Source: an uncultured Clostridia bacterium (GTDB lineage Bacteria; Bacillota; Clostridia; Christensenellales; Christensenellaceae). From it: a DNA stretch of 43,101 nt. Made by a program: the position numbers and the translations under genes. Shown here in pieces: positions 8,531 to 16,130 of this stretch; position 1 is the stretch's first letter, and every line of letters starts with the position of its first letter. The stretch is from positions 1 through 43,101 of the forward strand of contig CAMSSU010000013.1 in assembly GCA_947063485.1 (NCBI GenBank), in the 5' to 3' direction. Below the pieces are notes generated by a model. It had not been told where the DNA came from. It made no database searches and saw only the letters and a list, made by a program, of their open reading frames with translations.

Positions 8531-9292
8531 TCAAATTTCCTCGAATTTCTGTAAAAACTGCATCATACGCGCGCTTTTACCCTCGCCCAGCACTTTTTCT
8601 GGGCTACCTTCGGCCGCCACAATGCCGCCATCCAAAAAAAGAATGCGATCTGCGACGCTTTTGGCAAATGCCATCTCGTGCGTAACGATGACCATCGTCA
8701 TCTTTTCCTTGGCCAGCTCCCGGATGACTTTCAAAATCTCGCCCGTCAGCTCGGGATCCAGGGCGGAGGTGGGCTCGTCGAAAAAGAGGATTTCCGGCTC
8801 CAGCGCCATTGCCCGGGCAATGGCTACCCGCTGTTTTTGGCCGCCTGAGAGCTGGTAGGGGTAGGCATCGGCCCTCTCGGCCAGGCCGACTTTTTGCAGC
8901 AGCGCCCGGGCTTTTTGCTCGGCCTGCTCTCTGCTTTGCCCGGCCACGCGGATGGGGGCAGCCGTGATGTTTTCCAGCACGGAAAGGTGCGGAAAAAGGT
9001 TGAAATTCTGAAAAACCAGGCCGGTTTTGCGCTGAAGCGCCCTAAGCGTCTTTTTCTCGGCATAGACGGCAGGGCTGCCCTGAGCCAGCACCTGATCGCA
9101 GATTTCGATGCTGCCTGAATCGATGGTCTCCAGCATGAGCGCACAGCGCAGCAGCGTGGATTTGCCCGAGCCGGAAGGGCCGATGATGGCGACGACTTCG
9201 CCCCGATCGACGCAGAGGCTGACGCCCTTTAATACGGCGGTATCCCCAAAGCGCTTGGTGATATTTTGCATGGAAAGAAGCGGCTTTTTCAT
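8531..9292 (-). CDS. Amino-acid ABC transporter ATP-binding protein (GlnQ/HisP family)
   Basis: A 253-residue cytoplasmic ATPase that powers uptake of a polar amino acid. Seen: Walker A GPSGSGKST, Q-loop FQNFNLFPHLSVLENI, signature LSGGQKQRVAIARAMALEP, Walker B ILFFDEPTSALDPE and switch His in IVTHEM. FQNFNLFPH is typical of the polar amino-acid uptake subfamily. The ATG at 9292 is chosen, with GTGAGG six bases upstream; a GTG at 9304 overlaps the permease stop as GTGA and is a possible alternative. It is the last gene of an operon with permease and binding protein. Confidence 0.92.
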   Translation of the reverse strand: MKKPLLSMQNITKRFGDTAVLKGVSLCVDRGEVVAIIGPSGSGKSTLLRCALMLETIDSGSIEICDQVLAQGSPAVYAEKKTLRALQRKTGLVFQNFNLFPHLSVLENITAAPIRVAGQSREQAEQKARALLQKVGLAERADAYPYQLSGGQKQRVAIARAMALEPEILFFDEPTSALDPELTGEILKVIRELAKEKMTMVIVTHEMAFAKSVADRILFLDGGIVAAEGSPEKVLGEGKSARMMQFLQKFEEI

Positions 9293-9300
9293 AAAAAACC

Positions 9301-9951
9301 TCACTTATAATAGGAAAGCTTGCGGCTGAGATAGGAGAAGCCCAGGGAGACGATGCCGTTCATGGCGAAATAGAAAATTCCGGCGATGATGATGGGCAGA
9401 GTGGAAAAATTGCCCGAGGCAGAGGTGTTTGCCAGGCGGAAGATCTCCGCGACGCCAATGGTCTGCGCCAGAGCCGTATCCTTGACCAGCGTCATAAACT
9501 CGTTGCCCATGGAGGGCAGGATGATTTTGACAACCTGGGGCAGCGTGATGCGGAAAAACGTCTGCATCTTGCCAAACCCCAGCACTTTGGCGGCCTCTAT
9601 CTGCCCGGGATCGATGGCCTGAATGCCGCCCCGGAAAATCTCGGCGAAATACGCGGCATAGTTGATGGAAAAGGCCAGGATGGCCGCCCAAAAGCGCGGC
9701 AGGCCGATGCCCAGCAGATCCGGCGGGACGAAATAGAAGAAGATGAGCTGCAGGATGAGGGGCGTCCCCCGGATGATGAGCAGGAAACTCTCCATTGGGA
9801 CGCGCACCCATTTGCGGCGCGACATGCGGGCGGCCGCAAACACCAGGCCCAGGGGCAGAGAGAAGAGCAGCGTCAGAAAGAAAACCTCCAGCGTAACGAC
9901 GGAGGCATCCAGCATATTGAGAAGAAAGGTTTGCAGTGCTTGGCCAGACAT
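9301..9951 (-). CDS. Amino-acid ABC transporter permease (HisM/GlnP family)
   Basis: A 216-residue inner-membrane permease with about five helices. The binding-protein-dependent transport signature is visible as the EAA-type loop EAAKVLGFGKMQTFFRITLPQ, which contacts the ATPase, and the conserved RGTPLILQL segment of polar amino-acid permeases is present. A single permease gene suggests a homodimer. It starts at 9951 with AAGGAG eight bases upstream and nearly abuts the ATPase gene. Confidence 0.92.
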   Translation of the reverse strand: MSGQALQTFLLNMLDASVVTLEVFFLTLLFSLPLGLVFAAARMSRRKWVRVPMESFLLIIRGTPLILQLIFFYFVPPDLLGIGLPRFWAAILAFSINYAAYFAEIFRGGIQAIDPGQIEAAKVLGFGKMQTFFRITLPQVVKIILPSMGNEFMTLVKDTALAQTIGVAEIFRLANTSASGNFSTLPIIIAGIFYFAMNGIVSLGFSYLSRKLSYYK

Positions 9952-9965
9952 AAGCGCTCCTTTTC

Positions 9966-9997
9966 AAAAATAAGGCGGGAAGCCGGAGCCGCCCGCC
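9966..9997 (-). terminator. Possible partial terminator between binding protein and permease genes
   Basis: On the minus strand GGCGGG and CCCGCC (9992-9997, 9974-9979) flank a 12-nt loop and are followed by TTATTTTTG. A leaky terminator here would give more binding protein than permease, a common arrangement. The stem is short. Confidence 0.5.
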
Positions 9998-10009
9998 GTT
10001 TTTACTTCG

Positions 10010-10867
10010 CTATTCCTGCGCCGCAGGGTTTGCGATATAGTAGTTTGCCACGACTTCATCCATCAAAACGGCATCTGCGCCGCCCGAGGAGAGGTCGAAC
10101 ATGGCCAGCACATAGGTATCCACTTCCACAGCCGCGCCGCCCTTGAGGCTCGCAGCCAGATCCGGAAATTCTGCCAGCGCATCTACGGCAGTGGAGCCGC
10201 CTTGCAGAACCAGCGTCTTGCCGGCCAAATCCTCGGCGGTTTTCAGGCCCTTATCGTAGAGCTTCTGTGTGGTTACGATGACCTGGCGGTTTTGCAGATA
10301 GGGCATGGAGAGGCAGAGCTGCTCCTGGCGCTCGGGGTTGATGGAAAAGCCATTCCAGATGCAGTCGATATTGCCGGAATTGATTTCTTTTTCCTTTGCC
10401 GTCCAGCTGATGGGCTGGAGCACCAGCTCAACGCCCAGGCGCTTGCAGACCTCCGTCGCCACGTCGATATCGTAGCCGACGATGTCGTTGTTCTCATCGC
10501 GGTAGCCCATGGGCGGGAAGGAATCGTCCAGCCCCAGGACGAATTTGCCTCTCTCCTGGAGCTTAGACAGGGAATCATCGGTGGCATCCGCCGTAACCAG
10601 CGAGGCATCCACGATGCTCACTTCCTTGCCAAACCACTTTTCATCGATTTTGGCCAGCGTGCCGTCTTCCTTCATCTCGACCAGCGCCTTTTCTACAGCC
10701 TGGCAGAGCGCCTTATCCTCTTTGCGGAAGCCGATGGCAAACTGCTCTTCTGCCAGAGGCTCGGAGAGGACGACGTATCCTGCGTCTTTCTTTGCGCAGG
10801 AAGTCAGGCAAAGGGCGAGCAGCAACAGCGCCGCCATCAAAACCAAAGTAACTCTCTTTTTCATCAT
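10010..10867 (-). CDS. Amino-acid ABC transporter substrate-binding lipoprotein, apparently circularly permuted
   Basis: A 285-residue lipoprotein that binds the amino acid outside the membrane. It has a signal peptide with lipobox LTSC (Cys24). The domain order is unusual. Residues about 31-84 (YVVLSEPLAEEQFAIGFRKE ... KEDGTLAKIDEKWFG) match what normally forms the C-terminal end of family 3 binding proteins. They are followed by the normal beginning (residues about 98-200: SKLQERGKFVLGLDDSFPPM ... NSGNIDCIWNGFSINPERQE) and by lobe 2. The protein stops at MDEVVANYYIANPAAQE, exactly where the usual C-terminal segment would begin. Lobe 1 is thus contiguous and only one hinge strand links the lobes. 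The frame is open throughout and the permease/ATPase genes follow normally. Start at 10867 or the next ATG, after GGAGAAAGA. Confidence 0.9.
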   Translation of the reverse strand: MMKKRVTLVLMAALLLLALCLTSCAKKDAGYVVLSEPLAEEQFAIGFRKEDKALCQAVEKALVEMKEDGTLAKIDEKWFGKEVSIVDASLVTADATDDSLSKLQERGKFVLGLDDSFPPMGYRDENNDIVGYDIDVATEVCKRLGVELVLQPISWTAKEKEINSGNIDCIWNGFSINPERQEQLCLSMPYLQNRQVIVTTQKLYDKGLKTAEDLAGKTLVLQGGSTAVDALAEFPDLAASLKGGAAVEVDTYVLAMFDLSSGGADAVLMDEVVANYYIANPAAQE

Positions 10868-10927
10868 TCTTTCTCCAATCTAAATCATTCTTCGCCGAAA
10901 TACTTCGGGTGAATTCCAAGGACGAAT

Positions 10928-10944
10928 ATTATACTAGCATAGTA
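10928..10944 (-). promoter_or_regulatory. Putative promoter of the amino-acid transporter operon with inverted repeat
   Basis: A TATAAT box (minus strand, 10928-10933) is overlapped by the inverted repeat TACTA-TGC-TAGTA (10932-10944). No convincing -35 is seen 17 bp upstream. The repeat over the -10 could be a repressor site (inference). Confidence 0.4.
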
Positions 10945-11045
10945 GCGTAGTAAAGTAAAGAGGAATTTTAACAAAATATTCGGTTTTGCGCGGCAATTTG
11001 CCAGGTCGCACTTTTCGCGCCGCGGCAGCCGGGCATTTTGCCAAG

Positions 11046-11070
11046 AAAAAAAGCGCTGTATTAGCGCTTT
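11046..11070 (-). terminator. Intrinsic terminator overlapping the zinc-ribbon stop codon
   Basis: On the minus strand AAAGCGCT and AGCGCTTT (11063-11070, 11050-11057) pair around a 5-nt loop and run into TTTTTTT. The stop codon of the small gene lies in the hairpin. Confidence 0.8.
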
Positions 11071-11255
11071 TCCTCCTCTTCCTGCGGCGCAAGAAAGAGC
11101 TCTGGCGGCAGGCTGCGAATCTGCTCGGGCGTGAGCACGCTGTCTGTCCCAAGGCAGGCAGTACAGCGCGCGCCGCACTGCGGGCAGATGCACCCCAGCG
11201 TCAAATCCTCGGACTGCACCATATAAGTGCCGCAATTTTGGCAGCTGCATCGCAT
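11061..11255 (-). CDS. Small zinc-ribbon protein
   Basis: A 64-residue protein of unknown role. Two Cys pairs (CSCQNC near the N-terminus, and CICPQCGARCTAC at about residues 22-34) predict one zinc ribbon with extra cysteines; the C-terminal half is acidic and Pro-rich (EEEEK). The AAGGAGGG site upstream of the ATG is strong and the gene has its own terminator, so it is very likely expressed. I do not recognise a named family. Confidence 0.75.
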   Translation of the reverse strand: MRCSCQNCGTYMVQSEDLTLGCICPQCGARCTACLGTDSVLTPEQIRSLPPELFLAPQEEEEKR

Positions 11256-11275
11256 AAAAATGCCCTCCTTTTCTA

Positions 11276-11304
11276 TAAAAGAAACCCGGGCCGAGGGGCC
11301 CGGG
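11276..11304 (-). terminator. Intrinsic terminator of the ECF/creatininase operon
   Basis: CCCGGGCC and GGCCCGGG form a perfect 8-bp GC stem with a 4-nt loop (11285-11304), followed on the minus strand by TTTCTTTTA. It lies 38 bp after the S-component stop. Confidence 0.9.
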
Positions 11305-11341
11305 CCTTTTTACGCGGTTAAAAAATGGTTATGGCTGCGGC

Positions 11342-11929
11342 CTATACATAGGGGACCAGCGTCCGCACGTTCTTCATGAGCGGAGCAAGCCAAATGACGA
11401 CGAAGGGCGTCAGCGCGATCGGAACGACGTCTGCGATGCCGATCCAGAGGATGCAGTAGGTATACTTCATACCAGTGAAGTAGGAGAGGGAGAGGCTGGT
11501 CGTCAGGATCATCAGAACGCCGAACAGGACGCTCCAGAACAGGCTCATGCCGATGAACTTGCCCTTTTTGCCCGGCTCCAGCAGGCTCATCAGGTCAACC
11601 TTGCCGCCTTTGAGGTGAATGAGGGCGGGCAGAGCTGCCGAAAGGCCAACCGTGATGCCGTCGGTCAGCGGGCTGTGCAGGGCGATGAAGCTGCCCGAGA
11701 GCAGCGCCCAGACGATGGTGCCGATATAGCCGGAGAAGAAGCCGGTAACTGGCCCAAACAGATAACCGATCACCGGGATGATGAATGCGAATGTGCGGAA
11801 GTGCACACCGGGGATCAGCGGAATCGGGCAGAGATATGCCCAAAGAATGCCGGTCAACACGCCGAAGATGACGAAGAAGACGATGTTGACAAAGGAGAAT
11901 TTTCTGGTGTTAGCATTTGCCATGATCAT
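11342..11929 (-). CDS. ECF transporter S component (substrate-binding membrane protein)
   Basis: A 195-residue very hydrophobic protein with about six membrane helices; small size and operon context mark it as the substrate-specific S subunit of an energy-coupling-factor importer. Helix 1 has small residues (FVIFGVLTGILWAYL), followed by a GPVTGFFSGYIG loop typical of S components. Substrate is not evident from the sequence: I cannot assign it to the thiamine, riboflavin, biotin, folate or queuosine families. Last gene of the operon, 12 nt after the creatininase-family gene. Start at 11929 or the in-frame ATG at 11923; GAGAGGA lies just upstream of both. Confidence 0.82.
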   Translation of the reverse strand: MIMANANTRKFSFVNIVFFVIFGVLTGILWAYLCPIPLIPGVHFRTFAFIIPVIGYLFGPVTGFFSGYIGTIVWALLSGSFIALHSPLTDGITVGLSAALPALIHLKGGKVDLMSLLEPGKKGKFIGMSLFWSVLFGVLMILTTSLSLSYFTGMKYTYCILWIGIADVVPIALTPFVVIWLAPLMKNVRTLVPYV

Positions 11930-11941
11930 AATTCCTCTCTT

Positions 11942-12724
11942 TTAATAATTGATTTGCGAGATTTCCTGCAAAATTGCAAAAAGTTTTTCGACCGCGTACG
12001 CGAAAAACGCTTGTCCTTTTTCTTTGGTGGCATAGGTGGGCGCGCCGATGACGCCGCTTTTGGTTACATCCTTGGTGCGCCAGCCGGCGTTGACGGGGCC
12101 GAACACCGTGACGAACTTATCGCCCGTAAAGCACTCGGCGGGGTCTTCATCCACCGCGAGATCCATGCGCACGGTTTCCGGCCGTGCTTCCAGCATCAGG
12201 GAAGTCTCAAGCTCGCAGGCATGGAAGATGCCGTAGGGGCCGGACTGCTGATATTTCTCCCGGGCCTCTGCCCAGAAGGAGGTGAACCACCAATCGAACA
12301 CATAGACCTGCAGGCCGAAATCGATGCGCAGATCCCGGGAAAGCAGGTTGGCCATATCCGTGTTGCCGCCGTGGCTGTTGAACAGCACCAGCTTTTTGAA
12401 GCCGTGCTTTGCGATGCAGCCGGCAATATCGTGCAGCAGGGCATAGTAGGTCTGGGCGGAGAAAGTCAGCGTGCCGCAGAAATCCATATGCTCGTTGCTC
12501 TTGCCGATATGAAGCTGCGGCGCGAAGATGACATTGCCGCCTGTATAGCTATCTGCCGCCTCGATGGCCTTATCCATCAGCGTGCTTAAGATGATGGAAT
12601 CCGTGCCCACGGGAAGATGCGGGCCGTGCTGCTCTGTGGCAGACATGGGCAGCAGGACGATGGTATTATCCTTATCCAGCGCAGAAAGCTGGTCTCTCGA
12701 TAGATTTTCCCACTTTGCAATCAT
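11942..12724 (-). CDS. Creatininase-family metal-dependent amidohydrolase
   Basis: A 260-residue enzyme of the creatininase superfamily, which opens cyclic amides (creatinine) or deformylates pyrimidine intermediates (archaeal ArfB); the substrate here is unknown. Seen: the metal-binding signature ATEQHGPHLPVGTD (Glu31, His33, His36, Asp42), the HGGN motif in FNSHGGNTDM and a HACELETSLML segment equivalent to the family HAGExET motif, with Gly replaced by Cys. Length is typical. The AAAGGAG site lies about nine bases before the ATG. It sits between EcfT and the S component, which is unusual and suggests that it acts on the imported compound (inference). Confidence 0.88.
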   Translation of the reverse strand: MIAKWENLSRDQLSALDKDNTIVLLPMSATEQHGPHLPVGTDSIILSTLMDKAIEAADSYTGGNVIFAPQLHIGKSNEHMDFCGTLTFSAQTYYALLHDIAGCIAKHGFKKLVLFNSHGGNTDMANLLSRDLRIDFGLQVYVFDWWFTSFWAEAREKYQQSGPYGIFHACELETSLMLEARPETVRMDLAVDEDPAECFTGDKFVTVFGPVNAGWRTKDVTKSGVIGAPTYATKEKGQAFFAYAVEKLFAILQEISQINY

Positions 12725-12762
12725 GGTTTGAAACTCCTTTCGGTTTTTGTTCTATTCCCGCA

Positions 12763-13572
12763 TTAAACCGGGATATAGAAGAGAAAGCGCAGAGCGACCG
12801 TCCCGGCGATGGCAACGGCAGTTGCCAGCAGGAACCAGGCATCGTATTTGGATGCCTTGATGGTTTTATAGGACGTGCGCTTGACGCCGAAGTTCAGCTT
12901 ATAGAAGTGCATGGCCAGCGAGATGGCATGGCCCTTGCCGATGACGCGGAACAGCAGAGGAATCGAGAAGATGATATAGTTCTTGATTTTTGTCGCCGTG
13001 CCGCATTCCTCGATTTCCAGGCCGCGGGAGCTCTGGGCTTCCATGATGGCCCGCAGTTCTGTGATGATGATGGGGATGATCTGGAACACCAGGCCGATGG
13101 CAAAGCTGATGGAATAGGGCATATGCCATTTGCAGAGGCCCAGAATGATCTCGCTGAAGTTGGTCGTGATGAGCACCATGAAGAAGGAGGCGATCATCAG
13201 GTAGATGCGCATGGAATAGACAAAGCCCTTGTAGAAATCGTACCAATCGAAGCAGATGTTCATCCCGAGCACATTGCCCTCATAGAAGATGAGGCCGCCC
13301 TCTACCGGAGGCCTTTCAAACAGCCCCAGCACAAACCAGAGCAGGAAGATGAATATCAGAAGCGCTTTGAGCTGTCCCAGCAGTTTGCCCATCTCGGACA
13401 TGATGCCGCAGCTCAGCCAGATGCCCAGGAAGAACAGGAACAAAAACACCAGCGCCGCGGCGGATTTGGTGAGAGACGTCAGCACGGCCATGGCCAGGAA
13501 GAAGAAGAACTTCGTGCGGGGATCCAAGCGGTGCAGGAGGGAATCCTTATCGACATACTGCAAATAATCCAT
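12763..13572 (-). CDS. ecfT: ECF transporter transmembrane component EcfT
   Basis: A 269-residue membrane scaffold that couples the ATPases to S components. It has an N-terminal DPRTKFFFFLAMAVL segment typical of CbiQ/EcfT proteins, several hydrophobic helices, and the cytoplasmic coupling region with SSRGLEIEECG, corresponding to the Ala-Arg-Gly motif that contacts the ATPase. The start at 13572 follows the EcfA stop by two bases, so translation is probably coupled; AGGGAGG lies ten bases upstream. A longer reading from 13638 lies within ecfA and is rejected. Confidence 0.9.
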   Translation of the reverse strand: MDYLQYVDKDSLLHRLDPRTKFFFFLAMAVLTSLTKSAAALVFLFLFFLGIWLSCGIMSEMGKLLGQLKALLIFIFLLWFVLGLFERPPVEGGLIFYEGNVLGMNICFDWYDFYKGFVYSMRIYLMIASFFMVLITTNFSEIILGLCKWHMPYSISFAIGLVFQIIPIIITELRAIMEAQSSRGLEIEECGTATKIKNYIIFSIPLLFRVIGKGHAISLAMHFYKLNFGVKRTSYKTIKASKYDAWFLLATAVAIAGTVALRFLFYIPV

Positions 13573-13574
13573 AG

Positions 13575-15236
13575 TTAGGCATCCTCCCTTTTCAGCATAG
13601 CCGCGGCCTGCTCTGCAAATTCCTCGACGTTGTAGCACACTTTGCCAAACCCATAGCGCCGGGAAAGCCGGACGACAGGGGGCAGGCTGATGTTGATGGA
13701 ATCAAAAATATCGTCTCTGCGGGCGAGGGCTTCTTTGCCGCCCTCGTAGATCTTCTTGCCGCCGCTTAAAATGACGGCGCTGTCCGCCACTTTGAAGACC
13801 AGCGGAATCTCGTGGCTGATCATGATGACCGTCTTGCCCTGCTCTTTGAGGAAGGCGATGATCTCCTCCAGCTGTTTTTTGATATGCAGATCCATGCCCA
13901 GGGTGGGCTCGTCCAAAATGACGACATCTGCGCTGGAAAACAGCACCGAGAGGATGGTGAGCAGATGCTTCTTGCCCATGGAAAGGTTGATGGGGAAGGT
14001 CTCGGCATCTGCGGCCAGGCCGTATTTTTCCAACACTTCCGCAACCTGCTCATCCGTGAAGGGCAGGCCCTGCATCCGGGCGCAGAAGGTAATCTCCTGG
14101 GTTACCTTCTGCTCGAAGAGCATGTGCTCGGGGTGCTGGAACACCAGAATGATGTTTTTGGAGATTTGCGCCACCGTCTTTTTGAGGGTGGACTGGCCGT
14201 TATAGCGGACGTCGCCGCTGGTGGGCTTATGCAGGCCGTTTAAATGCTTGACCAGCGTCGTCTTGCCCGAGCCGTTCTGCCCCATGATGGCCACCACCTG
14301 CCCTTTGGGGAAGGAAGTGTTGATATCTTTGAGCGCGTGGAAGCCGTCCGCGAATATTTTATTGAGCTGATGCGCCGTCAAAAACGCCTCTTCGGGCAGT
14401 TCCTGAGCGGCGGAGTCGGGAAGCTCCTTTTGGGCGAAGAGCGCGTCCAGCTGCTGCAGGGCGCCCTGCATGGAATAGAACATGGGAATTTCCGGGCGGA
14501 TTTTCGCCATGGCGCGATAGATCTCTGCCTCCTGGGGAATGGTAACGCCCAGCTTCTCCTGCAAATCGAAGTTGCGGAAGAACTCCTCTTTTTCGCCGTC
14601 GAACAGCACCTGGCCATCCGAAAGGCCGACCACCCGATCCACGATCCCGGCAGACCACTCCAGGTTGTTATCCACGATGAGCACTGTCGTGCCGTCGGCG
14701 CGGAGCTGGTTGAGCACACCCTGCACCATCTTTTTGCCGTTGGGGTCCAGCGAGCTGACGGGCTCGTCCATGATCAGAATATTGGGGCGCATGGCCAAAA
14801 CAGAGGCAATGCAGACGGCCTGCCGCTGCCCGCCCGAGAGCGCCGCCACAGAGCGCTTGCGCAGATACTGCAAATTCAGCAGATCCAGCACATATTCCAG
14901 GCGCTCGGAGATTTCCTGGGCAGGAAGGCCCATATTTTCCATGCCGAACGCGATGGCATCTTCCACGCCATAGCCAAACAGCTGGTTCTCCGGCGACTGG
15001 CTGACGACGCTGACCAGCGGGTTTTCGCCCAGCTCCAGCTCGCCCTGCAAAACGCCGTTGCTCTCAAGCTTTGGGATGACGCCGCTTAGGATATTGACCA
15101 GCGTCGTCTTGCCGCAGCCCGAGGGGCCGACGACGGCCGTTACCGCGCTCTGCCGGATTTCCAGGCTGATATCTTTGAGCACCTCGCTGCCGTCCGGCGT
15201 ATACTGATAAGTAAGATTTTGGATACGATAATTCAA
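13575..15236 (-). CDS. ecfA: Fused ECF transporter ATPase (EcfA-EcfA', two NBDs)
   Basis: A 553-residue protein with two ABC ATPase domains in one chain, taking the place of the EcfA1/EcfA2 heterodimer. Domain 1 (about 1-265): Walker A GPSGCGKTT, signature LSGGQRQAVCIASVLAMRP, Walker B ILIMDEPVSSLDP. Domain 2 (about 280-545): Walker A GQNGSGKTT, Q-loop FQHPEHMLF, Walker B VVILDEPTLGMD and switch ISHEI. Its signature reads LSMGKKH instead of LSGGQ, so one composite ATP site is probably degenerate. The start codon is TTG at 15236, six bases after AGGAG. The gene lies 21 nt downstream of the phosphoribosyltransferase. Confidence 0.9.
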   Translation of the reverse strand: MNYRIQNLTYQYTPDGSEVLKDISLEIRQSAVTAVVGPSGCGKTTLVNILSGVIPKLESNGVLQGELELGENPLVSVVSQSPENQLFGYGVEDAIAFGMENMGLPAQEISERLEYVLDLLNLQYLRKRSVAALSGGQRQAVCIASVLAMRPNILIMDEPVSSLDPNGKKMVQGVLNQLRADGTTVLIVDNNLEWSAGIVDRVVGLSDGQVLFDGEKEEFFRNFDLQEKLGVTIPQEAEIYRAMAKIRPEIPMFYSMQGALQQLDALFAQKELPDSAAQELPEEAFLTAHQLNKIFADGFHALKDINTSFPKGQVVAIMGQNGSGKTTLVKHLNGLHKPTSGDVRYNGQSTLKKTVAQISKNIILVFQHPEHMLFEQKVTQEITFCARMQGLPFTDEQVAEVLEKYGLAADAETFPINLSMGKKHLLTILSVLFSSADVVILDEPTLGMDLHIKKQLEEIIAFLKEQGKTVIMISHEIPLVFKVADSAVILSGGKKIYEGGKEALARRDDIFDSINISLPPVVRLSRRYGFGKVCYNVEEFAEQAAAMLKREDA

Positions 15237-15257
15237 GAGAAACTCCTTTTGCCGGGG

Positions 15258-15809
15258 TTAAAATTTAAAAACAGGGAAGGATTCCAGGAAGATGATGTCG
15301 TCGCGCGCTCCTGCATCGCCCTCTGCCAGAATGGCAGCCTTGCCCGAGACGATGCCGCCCGCTTTTTTGACCAGCGCTTCCATGGCCTTAAGGGATTCGC
15401 CCGTGCTGATGACGTCGTCCACAATCAAAATGCGCTTGCCTTCGATCATCTTGGCCTCCACTTCATCCAGGCAGAGAATCTGCTTTTTCTGCGTCGTGAT
15501 GGAATAGACCTCGGTTACGAACGGGTTGACCATATAGGGCTTGATGCTCTTTCTGGCGACGAAATAGCGATCCATATTCATCAGCCGGGCCAGCTCCTGC
15601 ACCAGCGGAATGCCCTTGGCTTCTGCCGTGATCAGATAATCCACTTCGGGCAGCTTTGGCAAAAGCTCTGCGGCCGCTTTGATGACCAGCTGGGAGTCGC
15701 CCAGCAGAACAAAGCTGGCGATGCACATATTGTCCGCAACCTGCACGATGGGAAGCTCGCGCAGCAGACCGGCGATGTTGATCTCGTATGTCTTGCTCGT
15801 TGGTTTCAT
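15258..15809 (-). CDS. Purine-type phosphoribosyltransferase
   Basis: A 183-residue type I phosphoribosyltransferase (COG0503-like, adenine/xanthine PRT group), expected to join a base to PRPP. The PRPP loop is clear at about residues 128-140 (LIVDDVISTGESL), preceded by an AEAKGIPL segment that corresponds to the PPi loop. The base acceptor cannot be read from sequence. The first gene of an operon with ECF transporter subunits and a creatininase-family enzyme, it may act on the product of that uptake system (inference). GAAGGGAG precedes the ATG. Confidence 0.88.
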   Translation of the reverse strand: MKPTSKTYEINIAGLLRELPIVQVADNMCIASFVLLGDSQLVIKAAAELLPKLPEVDYLITAEAKGIPLVQELARLMNMDRYFVARKSIKPYMVNPFVTEVYSITTQKKQILCLDEVEAKMIEGKRILIVDDVISTGESLKAMEALVKKAGGIVSGKAAILAEGDAGARDDIIFLESFPVFKF

Positions 15810-15952
15810 AAAATTTCTCCCTTCAAGCCACGCTGTGGCTTGTTTAGAATCTAAAAAATGGCTGAGCGCAAAAACAAACTTGAAGCCAATCGGATTGCTT
15901 TTGCGCGTTTTCGCCCTCTCCGCGCGGAAAAAGGCGAAATCTTTCCTTTTAT
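15810..15952 (-). promoter_or_regulatory. Structured 5' leader RNA, possible riboswitch
   Basis: The roughly 145-nt leader of the phosphoribosyltransferase/ECF operon can form several hairpins on the minus strand: TTCGCC/GGGCGAA, GCGCAAAA/TTTTGCGC enclosing AAGCAAT/ATTGGCTT, and AAGCCAC/GTGGCTT immediately before the ribosome binding site. CTTCAAG in the middle can alternatively pair with CTTGAAG, whose last bases form part of the Shine-Dalgarno region, so two exclusive states are possible. It does not match the purine, PreQ1, TPP or other riboswitch cores I know. Confidence 0.5.
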
Positions 15953-15958
15953 ATATGA

Positions 15959-15987
15959 ATTATAAAAGATATTCACAATCTGTTCAA
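15959..15987 (-). promoter_or_regulatory. Promoter of the PRT/ECF/creatininase operon
   Basis: TTGAAC (15982-15987), a 17-bp spacer and a perfect TATAAT (15959-15964) on the minus strand, in an AT-rich stretch unlike its surroundings. The next gene start is about 150 bp downstream. Confidence 0.85.
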
Positions 15988-16025
15988 GAGATATTTACGA
16001 TTCTCTGAAAATTTCTCGAAATAAA

Positions 16026-16074
16026 TAAAAAAAGAAGCGACCAATGTTCGGCACATAGTGAACGTTAGTCGCTT
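16026..16074 (-). terminator. Intrinsic terminator of the aromatic amino-acid operon
   Basis: On the minus strand AAGCGACTAACGTTC and GAACATTGGTCGCTT form a 15-position stem with one mismatch and one G-U pair around a 10-nt loop, followed by CTTTTTTT. It lies about 55 bp after the last gene of the operon. Confidence 0.9.
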
Positions 16075-16130
16075 GAATTGCAAAAGGAGCGTTTTAGGGC
16101 TGTATGTTCCAGATAATGGAAGGAGATTGG

